Shown: in pieces, positions 34,570 to 43,752 of the stretch
How the letters are laid out: every line of letters starts with the position of its first letter
Position numbering within the stretch: position 1 is the stretch's first letter
From: Candidatus Nitronereus thalassa
GTDB taxonomy: Bacteria > Nitrospirota > Nitrospiria > Nitrospirales > UBA8639
DNA length: 64,000 nt
Assembly (NCBI RefSeq): GCF_032191465.1
Contig: NZ_JAQOUE010000001.1
Location: 1,984,001-2,048,000, forward strand
Reading direction: 5' to 3'
Position numbers and translations under genes: made by a program
The notes under the pieces: generated by a model
Seen by the model: only the letters and a program-made list of their open reading frames with translations
Databases searched by the model: none
What the model was told of the DNA's origin: nothing

Positions 34570-34677
34570 TCATTCGGGCGGCACGCAATATTGTTTCCCT
34601 TTGGCCATGCAGAGGCGATACGCAAAACGCTCGGCCCAAAATTTGAAAGACGGTTCCACATCATCCCAGGAATTCAA
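34570..34677 (-). CDS. Possible 35-residue small protein
   Basis: From TTG 34677 the frame reads MNSWDDVEPSFKFWAERF and ends YCVPPE at TGA. AAGG lies four nt upstream of the TTG. The aromatic-rich sequence does not look random, but the start is weak and no family is recognised. It is convergent with the pentapeptide gene. Confidence 0.3.
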   Translation of the reverse strand: MNSWDDVEPSFKFWAERFAYRLCMAKGKQYCVPPE

Positions 34678-34737
34678 AGAACCTTAAAGAGGTTTCCCAC
34701 TAACGTTAAATTTTCATCCCCACCCTAGAATATAGAC

Positions 34738-35451
34738 TCATTTCGCATCATGAAAGATGATTCCTAAAGCATACCGTTGACCGGAAGTCACAGGGCTCAC
34801 GCCATGGCGCAGTGATGCACGAAGCATCCCGCGTTTGCCTTGAACCGGACGATCTGAGACGGGAAAGATAATGAGATCGCCAATATGAGGTTTGAGGACA
34901 GTTCCACGAGCTTGCTGCCGTGGCCGATTTTCGACGAGTAAAAATTCGCCTCCCTCAAACTCCTGACCGGGTTGACTCAACATCACCATCGCTTGCAAGG
35001 GAAACAACGTCGGTCCATAGATATCCCGATGCAGGCAATTAAATCCATTCATTTCATAACGAAGGAGCAATGGTGTTGGCTTCGTCTGCCCCTGACGATG
35101 GCATTCTTTTCGGAAGGCACCATGTGTGCGAGGATACCGTTGGGGCTGATTCATCAATTCCATCATGTGATTCGCAATTGGAGCCAGGCGGGTATATAAG
35201 TGAGTCCGAAGATGAGCCACGACCGACGGCAACGGATCGGCAAAATAGGCATAGGTCCCTTGGCCAAAGTGATAGCGTGCCATGTCAATTCGCGATCGAA
35301 AATATCGATCCTGATCGTACAATTTTGTCAGAGATTGGCAGACTGACGCATGAACAAGATGAGGCACCTGGGCCCACCCGTGAGTATAAAGCGATAGGGA
35401 TATCGAGGACCAATCTAATCTGGAAAGATCCGGCATTTGATGATGAGTCAT
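34738..35451 (-). CDS. 2OG-Fe(II) oxygenase (prolyl 4-hydroxylase-like)
   Basis: About 237 residues. The iron ligands and 2-oxoglutarate site follow the double-stranded beta-helix pattern: H-x-D in NCLHRDIYGPTLFPLQ, the distal His in ASLRHGVSPV and a basic residue just after in the GQRYALGIIFHDA strand. PGQEFEGGEFLLVENRPR is a typical core strand. Family members hydroxylate proline or other side chains; substrate unknown. The start at 35451 avoids overlap with the divergent YdbH-like gene; a longer frame reaches 35556. Confidence 0.82.
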   Translation of the reverse strand: MTHHQMPDLSRLDWSSISLSLYTHGWAQVPHLVHASVCQSLTKLYDQDRYFRSRIDMARYHFGQGTYAYFADPLPSVVAHLRTHLYTRLAPIANHMMELMNQPQRYPRTHGAFRKECHRQGQTKPTPLLLRYEMNGFNCLHRDIYGPTLFPLQAMVMLSQPGQEFEGGEFLLVENRPRQQARGTVLKPHIGDLIIFPVSDRPVQGKRGMLRASLRHGVSPVTSGQRYALGIIFHDAK

Positions 35452-35585
35452 GGTCAATTCCGTAAAATCTTGGAGAATCTCCACTAGGGTCAACGAGTCG
35501 GTCCAATCTTCCGAGATAGTTGGGAGTCTATCTTCATGATCGATGTTTGCCCCCACTCCGTAACATTTCTGTGATTTTCGTGAAC

Positions 35586-38381
35586 ATGTCGTCTAAACCC
35601 ATATGGCGCAAAGTGTTGTGGTGGTTGGGCATTGCCATATCATTTAACCTCGCCCTCTTTTTGTTCCTTCCCAAAATCGCCTCCTTTTTTGTGGAACGAC
35701 AATTTGAAGCGTTCGGGCTTAAGAATGTCAACGTCGAGTTGGAATATCCAGGCGTGCGAGAAACGATGATTCCCTTGATCTCTTTCCAAAAGGATATGGG
35801 ATCTGAAACCGCTTCACTCATAGTGCGCGACCTGACCCTGAAATATGATCTCAGGCAATTATTGCTGGGATTCATCAAGGAAGTTCGAATCGAAAAGCTA
35901 CGTCTCGATATCACCGGAGTACCAACACAGCCCCCTGCAGCTCCCACAACAAAGAATTCCGTCCAATCAACGACTGCACCTTTGGCTTTATTGTCCACCC
36001 CCCTACCCAATCTGCCGTTCGAAATATTTTCCCTCAACCACGCGACCATCTTTCGCGAACAGGCTACTGGGCCGCTTAGGCGAGTCACAATATCCGGTCT
36101 TCTGCGGAACGACCAAGGCACCCTCCATGGCACCGTCACATTTCAAGGAACTCAAGGTGACGCCTATACTTTGCAAGCCCATATCAATCCCTTGGGCAAA
36201 ATAAAGGTCGACCTAAGTACCGGACCGGATAACACGACTCCTCTCTTTGATATGGAATCGTTGATGAATGTACAGAATCCCTCCGGCCTCGAATGGCAAG
36301 GCCGAATGACGGCAAATCTGAAACGGGCCTCGCCGTTCCTTGCCCTCCTCATGCCAATAGGACCGGATCTCGAACGGGTCAATGGGTCGATAGAGGTTCA
36401 ATGGGATGGCTCGACGAATCAGATGGCCTCATTACAGGAGATGCTGCATGACGCCTCCACACGACTTCACAGTACGATCCATGCCCACGTTGAATTACCC
36501 GCTTGGGGCACAGTGAGTGAGGATATTTTGCTGAATTTTTCTGGGGAGCTGCATGCCCAATCTACGGAAGTAACATTGGATATTGCCCCAACCTCTTTTA
36601 TGAAGGCCTTCCTACATACGGATGGATTTCCCTGGCCAGATGCTCTTCCCATTGCCAATTTCAAGGACAGGGAGCCCATACGCCTTCAGTTCCTCGATAT
36701 CGTTCACGCCCGAATGGTTCTGGATAAGGGAGAGTCCCGGTGGAGCATCGACGGCCCCCTTCAAATCCAATACGGCGGGGAGCCGGCCCCCATCGGGGGA
36801 GAAGTCATACTCACCAACGCTTCTGGTCTGTTGTTCGATCCCTTATCGACCGAAGCCAATGCGACCTTTTCACTGTGGGGTTCCCTTCCCAACCTGGAAC
36901 ATCAAACTTCACGAGTACGAGACATTAATTGGATGATGAAAGGACAAACGGCGTTCGCCAATCAGGAGATCCGTGTCACCATAGCCGAGGATTCGTTGGT
37001 GAATACAGGAGTGATTCACCTCGCTGAAGGACAAGCCGAGCGAATGGGGTTTCGCCTCGCTCAGCCGACACTCATTCACTATGATTGGCCTTTGCGGCAA
37101 TGGAAGGTGGAACCCACAACAGCACAGATCATACTTCCTAAAATACAGTGGCGCGATCAATTGATTTCCATTGCCAAGATCTCCCTGGATCTGAAAGAAG
37201 CCATAGGAGAAGGCCAGACATGGAACACCACAGGGACGGCGAAACTTCTAGGCGTCAACACGAAGATGAAGAACTTCAGCCCTCCTTCCCTTAATCTCGC
37301 CATTGGGTTTGATAGCAGTCCTGAAGAACTCAACGCGGGGCTGGTCGCCGAAACCACGGATAAAACCCTTCGCGCGAAGGGACGCATCGAACACCATCTG
37401 CAAACCCACCAAGGCACACTTCAAGCCACGTTCACTCCTGAAACTTTTTCGCCCAACTCAACTACCTTGGCCCATTGGTTTCAACCTTGGCCTCATCCGT
37501 TTAATATCACTTCAGGGCAACTTGGCATCTCGATCGCCTGCGGATGGAAACCTTCTTCCCCCGGAGACATTCAAAGCCTAGGCATTACCCGAGGCGACGT
37601 GACCCTTGCCCTCAAACACATCGGGGGATTCTATGAAAAGATACTCATTGACAACGTCAACACCACCATCAAAATCATTGGCAACGACTTGAACAACTTC
37701 GCTACGCTTTCACCGGCGCATGTAACGATAGGAAGTGTCAATTCAGGGATTAAAGTCACCAACATGGATTTTGGCCTAAATCTCCGATTAGGACAGGGTG
37801 ATACCGTGCCCATTATCGACGTTGAGAAATTTTCCGCTGAGGCCCTGGGTGGGTACTTATCCAGTACCAGCGTCTATATAGATTGGGCTAGAGGTCCGTC
37901 GCTCTTTACCCTCAAACTCGAGAGAATTCATGTGGATCGGCTCTTGCAACTCGAACAACAAAAGGGGCTGGAGGGGACGGGAATTCTTGACGGCGTGGTC
38001 CCCATCACCTTGGCTCCTGATTCCATTGAAATACACGACGGCCGAATTGAAGCCCGTGCGCCCGGCGGCGTCATTCACTTCCAACCTTTGGAAGACACGG
38101 CGCAGAGCCTCATCAACGCCACCCCGCAAATGGAGATTGTTTTGCAGTCTTTAAAGAATTTCCATTATGATGTTCTCAAGGCTAATGTGAACTATGAAGC
38201 TGACGGCACCCTGACTCTGGCCACCAAACTAGAGGGCCGGAATCCCGATCTCAAACAAGGACGACCTATTCATTTTAATTTGAATATCGAAGAAAATATT
38301 CCAGCGCTCCTGAAAAGCTTGCGAGTCCTTAAAGGGATTGAAGATAAGATCGAAAAACTTTTCCAAGGACCATTGTTTTAA
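35586..38381 (+). CDS. ydbH: YdbH-like intermembrane (AsmA-family) transport protein
   Basis: A 931-residue protein with one N-terminal membrane helix (LWWLGIAISFNLALFLFL) and a long beta-rich periplasmic part. Strings near the C terminus such as LEGTGILDGVVPITLAPDSI and IHDGRIEARAPGGVIHFQP match the dicarboxylate-transport/YdbH domain of the AsmA-like bridge proteins. In E. coli, YdbH with lipoprotein YnbE forms one of three bridges that move phospholipid between inner and outer membranes. The genes for YnbE- and YdbL-like proteins follow at once in the same order, which makes the assignment firm. Length is close to the E. coli protein (~880). Confidence 0.87.
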   Translation: MSSKPIWRKVLWWLGIAISFNLALFLFLPKIASFFVERQFEAFGLKNVNVELEYPGVRETMIPLISFQKDMGSETASLIVRDLTLKYDLRQLLLGFIKEVRIEKLRLDITGVPTQPPAAPTTKNSVQSTTAPLALLSTPLPNLPFEIFSLNHATIFREQATGPLRRVTISGLLRNDQGTLHGTVTFQGTQGDAYTLQAHINPLGKIKVDLSTGPDNTTPLFDMESLMNVQNPSGLEWQGRMTANLKRASPFLALLMPIGPDLERVNGSIEVQWDGSTNQMASLQEMLHDASTRLHSTIHAHVELPAWGTVSEDILLNFSGELHAQSTEVTLDIAPTSFMKAFLHTDGFPWPDALPIANFKDREPIRLQFLDIVHARMVLDKGESRWSIDGPLQIQYGGEPAPIGGEVILTNASGLLFDPLSTEANATFSLWGSLPNLEHQTSRVRDINWMMKGQTAFANQEIRVTIAEDSLVNTGVIHLAEGQAERMGFRLAQPTLIHYDWPLRQWKVEPTTAQIILPKIQWRDQLISIAKISLDLKEAIGEGQTWNTTGTAKLLGVNTKMKNFSPPSLNLAIGFDSSPEELNAGLVAETTDKTLRAKGRIEHHLQTHQGTLQATFTPETFSPNSTTLAHWFQPWPHPFNITSGQLGISIACGWKPSSPGDIQSLGITRGDVTLALKHIGGFYEKILIDNVNTTIKIIGNDLNNFATLSPAHVTIGSVNSGIKVTNMDFGLNLRLGQGDTVPIIDVEKFSAEALGGYLSSTSVYIDWARGPSLFTLKLERIHVDRLLQLEQQKGLEGTGILDGVVPITLAPDSIEIHDGRIEARAPGGVIHFQPLEDTAQSLINATPQMEIVLQSLKNFHYDVLKANVNYEADGTLTLATKLEGRNPDLKQGRPIHFNLNIEENIPALLKSLRVLKGIEDKIEKLFQGPLF

Positions 38382-38451
38382 TGCCGACCTACCCTCTTTC
38401 GTCGACACAGATTCAAGAGGGAAACCATTCACCCATGAGGATACCCTGCCC

Positions 38452-38643
38452 ATGCACTACATTCTGAGGATAAGCGCGCTGATGGCCTTCGCTATCGTTT
38501 GGGCCTGTACCCCACGAGTAGAAGTCGCGCCTCCTGAGAAACCCATCACGATCAACCTCAATGTCAAAATTGATCACGAGGTTCGAGTCAAGGTTGAAAA
38601 AGATTTACAGGCGGTGTTTTCGGAAGACAGCAAATTGTTCTAA
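38452..38643 (+). CDS. ynbE: YnbE-like outer-membrane lipoprotein
   Basis: A 63-residue lipoprotein with lipobox VWACTP (Cys about residue 19) and the family string PEKPITINLNVKIDHEVRV. YnbE subunits stack onto the C-terminal end of YdbH to complete the intermembrane bridge. Length equals that of the E. coli protein (61). The start at 38452 was chosen because it leaves a normal signal peptide. Confidence 0.85.
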   Translation: MHYILRISALMAFAIVWACTPRVEVAPPEKPITINLNVKIDHEVRVKVEKDLQAVFSEDSKLF

Positions 38644-38668
38644 AGATCAGGCCTAAGGGAGTGAAGTC

Positions 38669-39019
38669 ATGTATCGAAATACCCAACAATGGACAATTCA
38701 ATGCTTGCTGATCGTGTTCATGGTGATAGGTGCTGGAACAAACACTTGGGCTCTCTCCCTTGATGAGGCCAAAGACCAAGGATTGGTCGGCGAGCGGGCC
38801 AATGGTTACCTCGGAGCTGTCAAAAGCTCTCCATCTTCTGATGTTCAAGCTCTCATCAGGTCAATTAATAGCCAGCGCAAACAACGTTACCAAGAAATCG
38901 CCGCCAGCAATAACACCGACCTGGAAGCCGTAGAAATCCTCGCGGGCAAGACCGCTATCAATAAAACCAAACCTGGTCATTATATTCAATTACCTTCCGA
39001 TGGATGGACGAAAAAATAG
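38669..39019 (+). CDS. ydbL: YdbL-like periplasmic protein (DUF1318)
   Basis: A 116-residue exported protein. The signal peptide ends at NTWA. The mature part begins with LSLDEAKDQGLVGERANGYL, the DUF1318 hallmark, and holds RSINSQRKQRYQEIAASNN. YdbL acts as a chaperone that controls YdbH-YnbE assembly in E. coli. It lies 25 bp after ynbE, completing the three-gene set. Confidence 0.88.
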   Translation: MYRNTQQWTIQCLLIVFMVIGAGTNTWALSLDEAKDQGLVGERANGYLGAVKSSPSSDVQALIRSINSQRKQRYQEIAASNNTDLEAVEILAGKTAINKTKPGHYIQLPSDGWTKK

Positions 39020-39226
39020 TTTGAGACGAGATAACACTTTTCAGCCTCTCTTCCATGTCCCTAACCCCTATCCTTTCGTCGTCGCTAATGGCCCCTGCGG
39101 CAGTTCCCCTAAAAGGTTTGCGCTTAGGAAAAAATGACTTACAATTGATGTAACTTGGCCGGGACAATGGCTCTGGTCCCGGCCTCGCACGGTGCTTACT
39201 TACTCAGAAAGAGGAATCCCCTTTAC

Positions 39227-40399
39227 ATGGAATCATTTCAAGCCTTCGGAGAAGAATTCGGTATCGTTTGGAATACGGGCGTGTTTGGAGTCAGTGTGGG
39301 AGAGGTGGTTACCGCTCTGCTCATATTCCTCTTGTTTTTAGCCATTCGTCGAGTATTTTTTCGATTGATTGTCACATCCCTCAAGGGGCTCACCCGTCGG
39401 ACGAAAACCGACATAGACGATCAGCTCCTCGATGCCATCGAAAAACCCCTCGAGCTCGGATTCGTCATTGTCGGCCTGTATGTTGGCGGCCAAGTCTTAC
39501 CACTATCCCCCGATGCCGAAAATATCTTTGAAAAATTGATTCGGTCGTTTATTGCCTTGACGTTGTTTTGGGGCATCTTTCGAGCAATCGATCCCCTCTC
39601 GTCACTCATGGATCGCGGCATTGAAATGATGGGCAGCCTCAGCATGCGTGATACGATGAAGGGCTTCTTTGTAAAACTCGCAAAGTTCATTGTTGTAGCC
39701 CTAGGGATCGCGGCCGTGTTCCAAGAATGGGGTTTCAATGTGGCGGCCGTCCTCGGCAGTTTAGGGTTGGTGGGTATGGCCGTAGCCCTTGGCGCCAAGG
39801 ATTTTATCGCCAATCTATTTGCAGGACTCACCATTTTTCTCGATCGCATGTTTGAAAAAGGCAATTGGATTCAAACGCCGGATGTGGATGGCACGGTGGA
39901 AGACATCGGTTTCCGGGCCACCAAAATCCGCAGGTTCGACAAAGCGCTTGTCACCATTCCCAACGCGCGATTGGCTGGCGAGGCCCTCATCAATTTTTCA
40001 CGCATGACCAATCGCCGAATCTATTGGAAAATCGGCGTCGAATACCGCACGACAAAAGAGCAGCTTCACCACATCATTCAAGATATCCTTGCCTATGTTA
40101 AATCCTGCGAAGATTTTGAAACCAATCCGGAACGAACCAAAACCTTCGTGTTCATGGATTCATTTGGCGCCTCAAGTATCGACATCATGCTCTATTGCTT
40201 TACCGTCACCACGGAATGGGGGGAATGGCTCGCCTGTAAGGAACGCCTGGCTTATAAAGTCAAAGACATTGTCGAAGGTCATGGCGCGGCGTTTGCGTTT
40301 CCTTCCACCTCATTGTATGTGGAAACGTTGCCCTTCGGCACACCGGAGCCGTTTCCGATCCCTGCACAACCGGCATCCCCTCGCTCCTCAGCCTCCTAA
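39227..40399 (+). CDS. MscS-type mechanosensitive channel
   Basis: A 390-residue channel with about four or five membrane segments. The pore helix TM3 contains VAAVLGSLGLVGMAVALGAKD followed by FIANLFAGLTIFLDRMFEKG, and then the MscS beta domain with GTVEDIGFRATKIRRFDKAL and VTIPNARLAGEAL. It releases solutes upon hypo-osmotic shock. The start at 39227 has AGAGGA nine nt upstream. It is close to the small-conductance family in the beta domain, with a longer N-terminal part. Confidence 0.92.
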   Translation: MESFQAFGEEFGIVWNTGVFGVSVGEVVTALLIFLLFLAIRRVFFRLIVTSLKGLTRRTKTDIDDQLLDAIEKPLELGFVIVGLYVGGQVLPLSPDAENIFEKLIRSFIALTLFWGIFRAIDPLSSLMDRGIEMMGSLSMRDTMKGFFVKLAKFIVVALGIAAVFQEWGFNVAAVLGSLGLVGMAVALGAKDFIANLFAGLTIFLDRMFEKGNWIQTPDVDGTVEDIGFRATKIRRFDKALVTIPNARLAGEALINFSRMTNRRIYWKIGVEYRTTKEQLHHIIQDILAYVKSCEDFETNPERTKTFVFMDSFGASSIDIMLYCFTVTTEWGEWLACKERLAYKVKDIVEGHGAAFAFPSTSLYVETLPFGTPEPFPIPAQPASPRSSAS

Positions 40400-40517
40400 A
40401 CATTCTCTCCGTTTCCAGCAGCTCCTTCGATCAACTTGGGATTTGCACCTGAGAATTTGTACAATATCAAAATCCCAAGAAGCCCATTGATGACTCGACT
40501 ACTGGAAGGAGGCCCCT

Positions 40518-40892
40518 ATGTCTGTGATGGAAATCGGGAAAGACATTGTCGCACTCTGTCAACAGGGCAAAAACCTCGAAGCCATTGAGAAACACTATAG
40601 CCCGAACATTGTCAGTGTCGAAGCCTTCGCCATGCCCGGGATGGACCAAACCCAACAAGGCATTGAATCCATCAAAGGGAAAAATAAATGGTGGAGCGAA
40701 AATCACGAAGTTCACGGTTGTGAGGTACGCGGACCATTCCCCCATGGCGACCGATTTGCCATTTTGTTCAAATACGAAGTGACTCCCAAACATACCGGCC
40801 GGCGGATGACTATGGAAGAAATCGGATTGTTTACTGTGGAAAATGGCAAAGTCGCGAAGGAAGAATTTTTCTACACCATGCCAGGGTCTTAA
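40518..40892 (+). CDS. SnoaL/NTF2-like fold protein
   Basis: A 124-residue protein of the SnoaL-like polyketide cyclase/NTF2 fold, with KNLEAIEKHYSPNIVSVEAF, IKGKNKWWSENHEVHGCEV and VENGKVAKEEFFY. These small cone-shaped proteins bind or isomerise ligands; no catalytic residues can be named here. AAGGAGG precedes the start by about 7 nt. Function unknown. Confidence 0.8.
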   Translation: MSVMEIGKDIVALCQQGKNLEAIEKHYSPNIVSVEAFAMPGMDQTQQGIESIKGKNKWWSENHEVHGCEVRGPFPHGDRFAILFKYEVTPKHTGRRMTMEEIGLFTVENGKVAKEEFFYTMPGS

Positions 40893-40919
40893 CCCGATGA
40901 TCTTGAGTGTCACAGAAAC

Positions 40920-41489
40920 ATGATAATTTCACGAAGGCCCAGTCTGTACCAAACAACTGCTCCCACTAAGACGGTGGGGGATTCCTCGATGTTTTCGCCA
41001 GCCAAACTCACCGCACTGGCAGCCATTGTCCGTGAAGCACAAGCCAAATGTCTCACACATAGTGTGGGCTGTAAGGCGGTCAAGCCGGTTGGATTGTCGG
41101 TGCTCTTTTCCGGCCTTAACAGTAAGGGCAAAATTCAGGCAGCCAAATGGTTGGCCAAAGAATTGCGCACGGCACTCCTCACGAAAAATCTCCGAACATT
41201 ACAATCACGCTACATCGGAGAGACGGAAAAGAACTTGGCAAGAATATTCGATGCGGGAGCGAAAAATGGTTCGATCTTGTTCTTCGATGAAGCGGACGCT
41301 TTGTTTGGCAAACGTACGACAGTCAAAGACAGTCATGACCGTTATGCTAATCAGGAAGTGAGTTACTTACTTCAACGAATGAAGTCCTATAAGGGGTTGA
41401 CCATTCTGAGTGTCAACAGTAGAAGTTCGTTGAGCGATGCCATCAAGCGTCGAATGAAACACAAGGTCCTATTTCCGAAACCCTCCTGA
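40920..41489 (+). CDS. AAA-family ATPase-like protein with altered Walker A
   Basis: About 189 residues from ATG 40920 (ATG 40989 is an alternative). It resembles the large subdomain of classical AAA ATPases: RYIGETEKNLARIFDAG (pore-loop region), Walker B ILFFDEADALFGKR and sensor-like LSVNSRSSLSDAIKRRM. The Walker A site, however, reads SGLNSKGKIQAA in place of GxxGxGKT/S: the Lys remains but the Thr/Ser is Ile and the spacing glycine is altered. ATP hydrolysis is doubtful. The small C-terminal lid is very short. It looks like a reduced or repurposed AAA domain, or a decaying gene. Confidence 0.68.
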   Translation: MIISRRPSLYQTTAPTKTVGDSSMFSPAKLTALAAIVREAQAKCLTHSVGCKAVKPVGLSVLFSGLNSKGKIQAAKWLAKELRTALLTKNLRTLQSRYIGETEKNLARIFDAGAKNGSILFFDEADALFGKRTTVKDSHDRYANQEVSYLLQRMKSYKGLTILSVNSRSSLSDAIKRRMKHKVLFPKPS

Positions 41490-41558
41490 CCAATCAGTAG
41501 AAATCTTCACCGTTTTCAAATGTTTGAGTAAGAGAATGGCCTGGGGGAAGCAGGTCAT

Positions 41559-42011
41559 TTATTTTGAAGGAATCGTCTTGGCTGGAAGTGGGGTTTCGAC
41601 ATTTTCTTTTGGACATGGATACCGTTCGATAAGCCCAAGCAACCCTGAAACGGCAATCGTGAGATCCTCTTGCGGCCCTTGCAAATCCTCCGCTGCAAAC
41701 TCCAATAAGTCTCGTCCAAGGATGACGACTTTTTCAGGAATACAATAGAGCGGTGACTGACCTTGGCGCTGAAGTTTGGCGTTCAGAATTTGAAAGCCGT
41801 CGGCTAACCCATCGAGATATACCCGCTGCTGTTCTTGAGTCATGCCTTGGATCGACAACGCAGGCTGCACTAATTCTTTAGCCTGAACCCAGCCCCCTAT
41901 CCCCAATATTATTAGAAGAGTGAACCCCAAACTTTTCAATTCCTTGGTCCCAGAGAACAAGGAGCCCAGGAAGAGGGAGATTTCTTTTTTTAAAATGTTG
42001 AAATATGTCAT
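41559..42011 (-). CDS. Exported hypothetical protein (Rap1a/Tai-like)
   Basis: A 150-residue protein. A hydrophobic signal segment (LKSLGFTLLIILGIGGWVQA) precedes a helical mature part with AVYLDGLADGF-like RVYLDGLADGFQILN, LYCIPEK and LIERYPCPKE. The two Cys could form a disulphide, as in the Rap1a/Tai immunity-like family (signature YCIP). The start at 42011 was chosen to avoid overlap with the upstream gene. It probably forms an operon with the 42037-43470 gene. Role unknown. Confidence 0.6.
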   Translation of the reverse strand: MTYFNILKKEISLFLGSLFSGTKELKSLGFTLLIILGIGGWVQAKELVQPALSIQGMTQEQQRVYLDGLADGFQILNAKLQRQGQSPLYCIPEKVVILGRDLLEFAAEDLQGPQEDLTIAVSGLLGLIERYPCPKENVETPLPAKTIPSK

Positions 42012-42036
42012 ATGTTTCGCTTTATCATTCTTCAAT

Positions 42037-43470
42037 TTATTTGTCGATTGGATTAACGGCAGGCTCTGTAACAGGGGTAACTTCGTTTTCTGATGAACTA
42101 CCCTCATCCACTTGTTGAGCGAATGACAAGGGTTCTGGGATGACCGGAGGCAGCAATCGATCCCGCTTTTTTTCAAAAATCATGACACCTTTCGTCTCTA
42201 ATTCACGATGGGTACGGGGGGTGATCCGCCCAGAGGCCCACAACTCCACACGCCGAACAGGATGTCGATCTGAAGACCACGTGACCACCTGTTTAGACGC
42301 TTCGGCCAATTCTTGCGTCCATGCGATGTGGGACAGCGGCAACGCCACCATGAGGGCTTTGTCCGTGGTATAGCCCACCAGCAGGCGATCATCAATGAGA
42401 ATAAACTCTCTTATCGGCACTACGGTTTGATGATAACTTGCAAACATTTCTACCAGACGTTGAACAAACAAGGCCTCTTCTTCCGACTCGGCCTTAATCG
42501 CCAATTGGAGCACGAGGCTACGGTCGCTCACCCCCTTCATTTCGTCGAGCGCTTGAACCAAAATGGTTTCATGCCTGGGGGAATACCATGGATGCGTCAG
42601 AAAGGTTTCACGAACCTCTTTTCGCACCCCGATACGTTCCAGCGTCTCGCGATTAATCCGGCGTAAATCCTCAGGAGCATGTTCTAGTAACATTTCATTC
42701 ATGGCTCGACTGAATGAGGTTGTCGAGAGCGCCAGACCAAGAGGTCCAGCGACGGGAATCAATGCAATGCGAGAACCCACTCCACCGGAATACCCTGCGG
42801 CCGCAATACGATCAAGTTGGTCCTGCAACACGGTGTTGGAAGAATAGACATTCACACCTGCGGCTGCCGCGACAGTTCGCTTGACCCCTCCGAACCCCGC
42901 CAACTCTTGGCCCGCGCCATCTTCAAGTTTCCCACGCTTCCCTGTCACCATTTCGCTGATGCGCGAGCCCACGCGCTTCATGCCTTTGGGCACTCCAGTC
43001 AAGGTTTCTCTTGGGTCAGTCATCAGCCCCCACAGAAATTTAAAGGGACTCATGACGGTATCCAAGACGCCATAGCCAAAAGCCGCAGGTTGACTCATCT
43101 CTTGTTCCATTTTGGCCAATGCCTGCACTTCATGTACTCGAATGCGCAACATATCTTCACCCTTCGCCTCAAAGACGCCGAAGGGCGAGTTCACCGTATA
43201 CCGATACCACCACCCATCAGGAACTGCCTCACTTCCAATTTCATGATGATCGCTTTTCAGAAGGTCAGCAGGCAAGAGATCAATGGTCGGTGCAGGCTCA
43301 TGAGTCTCAAATTTTTCGTCGGCTTGAGGTTGGGAAGCACCTGCTGGAGGGGGCACCCCAACTTCGGACTTTGCATACACCGAAGAATGGCCTATTAAGA
43401 AGTATATGACCACAAGGCAGAGGAAACCAAAAAATCCTAGCCTCAGGCTCTCTTGCCTCGATCGGTTCAT
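42037..43470 (-). CDS. Large exported protein of unknown function
   Basis: A 477-residue protein with a signal segment (LGFFGFLCLVVIYFLIGHSS) and a mature part of mixed structure. Notable features are a WWYRYTVNSPFGVFEAKGED start, a glycine-rich hydrophobic stretch near residues 225-260 (AAAGYSGGVGSRIALIPVAG), and an Arg-rich helical region near 285-305. The C terminus has a Pro/Glu-rich tail. No family recognised; it resembles a secreted structural or toxin-like repeat protein only superficially. It likely shares a transcript with the Rap1a-like gene downstream. Confidence 0.6.
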   Translation of the reverse strand: MNRSRQESLRLGFFGFLCLVVIYFLIGHSSVYAKSEVGVPPPAGASQPQADEKFETHEPAPTIDLLPADLLKSDHHEIGSEAVPDGWWYRYTVNSPFGVFEAKGEDMLRIRVHEVQALAKMEQEMSQPAAFGYGVLDTVMSPFKFLWGLMTDPRETLTGVPKGMKRVGSRISEMVTGKRGKLEDGAGQELAGFGGVKRTVAAAAGVNVYSSNTVLQDQLDRIAAAGYSGGVGSRIALIPVAGPLGLALSTTSFSRAMNEMLLEHAPEDLRRINRETLERIGVRKEVRETFLTHPWYSPRHETILVQALDEMKGVSDRSLVLQLAIKAESEEEALFVQRLVEMFASYHQTVVPIREFILIDDRLLVGYTTDKALMVALPLSHIAWTQELAEASKQVVTWSSDRHPVRRVELWASGRITPRTHRELETKGVMIFEKKRDRLLPPVIPEPLSFAQQVDEGSSSENEVTPVTEPAVNPIDK

Positions 43471-43752
43471 GATCTCCGTGCTTCACGCCATTGAGTGAAT
43501 TTCACTTTTTTGAATACCCTACTCAGAATAGCCATTGGGTCAAGAGGTTCTTTGGGCTGGGCCATTCTTCTCTACCGAAGGGTCCCACTCAGGAACTTCA
43601 CCTCTTCCAGGAAACAACACACTGGCACCCGACTGAGTGAGAGTCAAGAAGGAGGAGCACGGTTATTCGACTAACGAGCACTTGGTGATATGAGGGCCAT
43701 CAATTCACGCCCCAAGGCCTCTTAGTGGACAGGGAAATCAAAATAATTTCGC

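Noticed and set aside
42817-43398. A 193-residue plus-strand open frame
   Set aside because: It is antisense to the 42037-43470 gene, which has a signal peptide and a proper start; the plus frame has neither.
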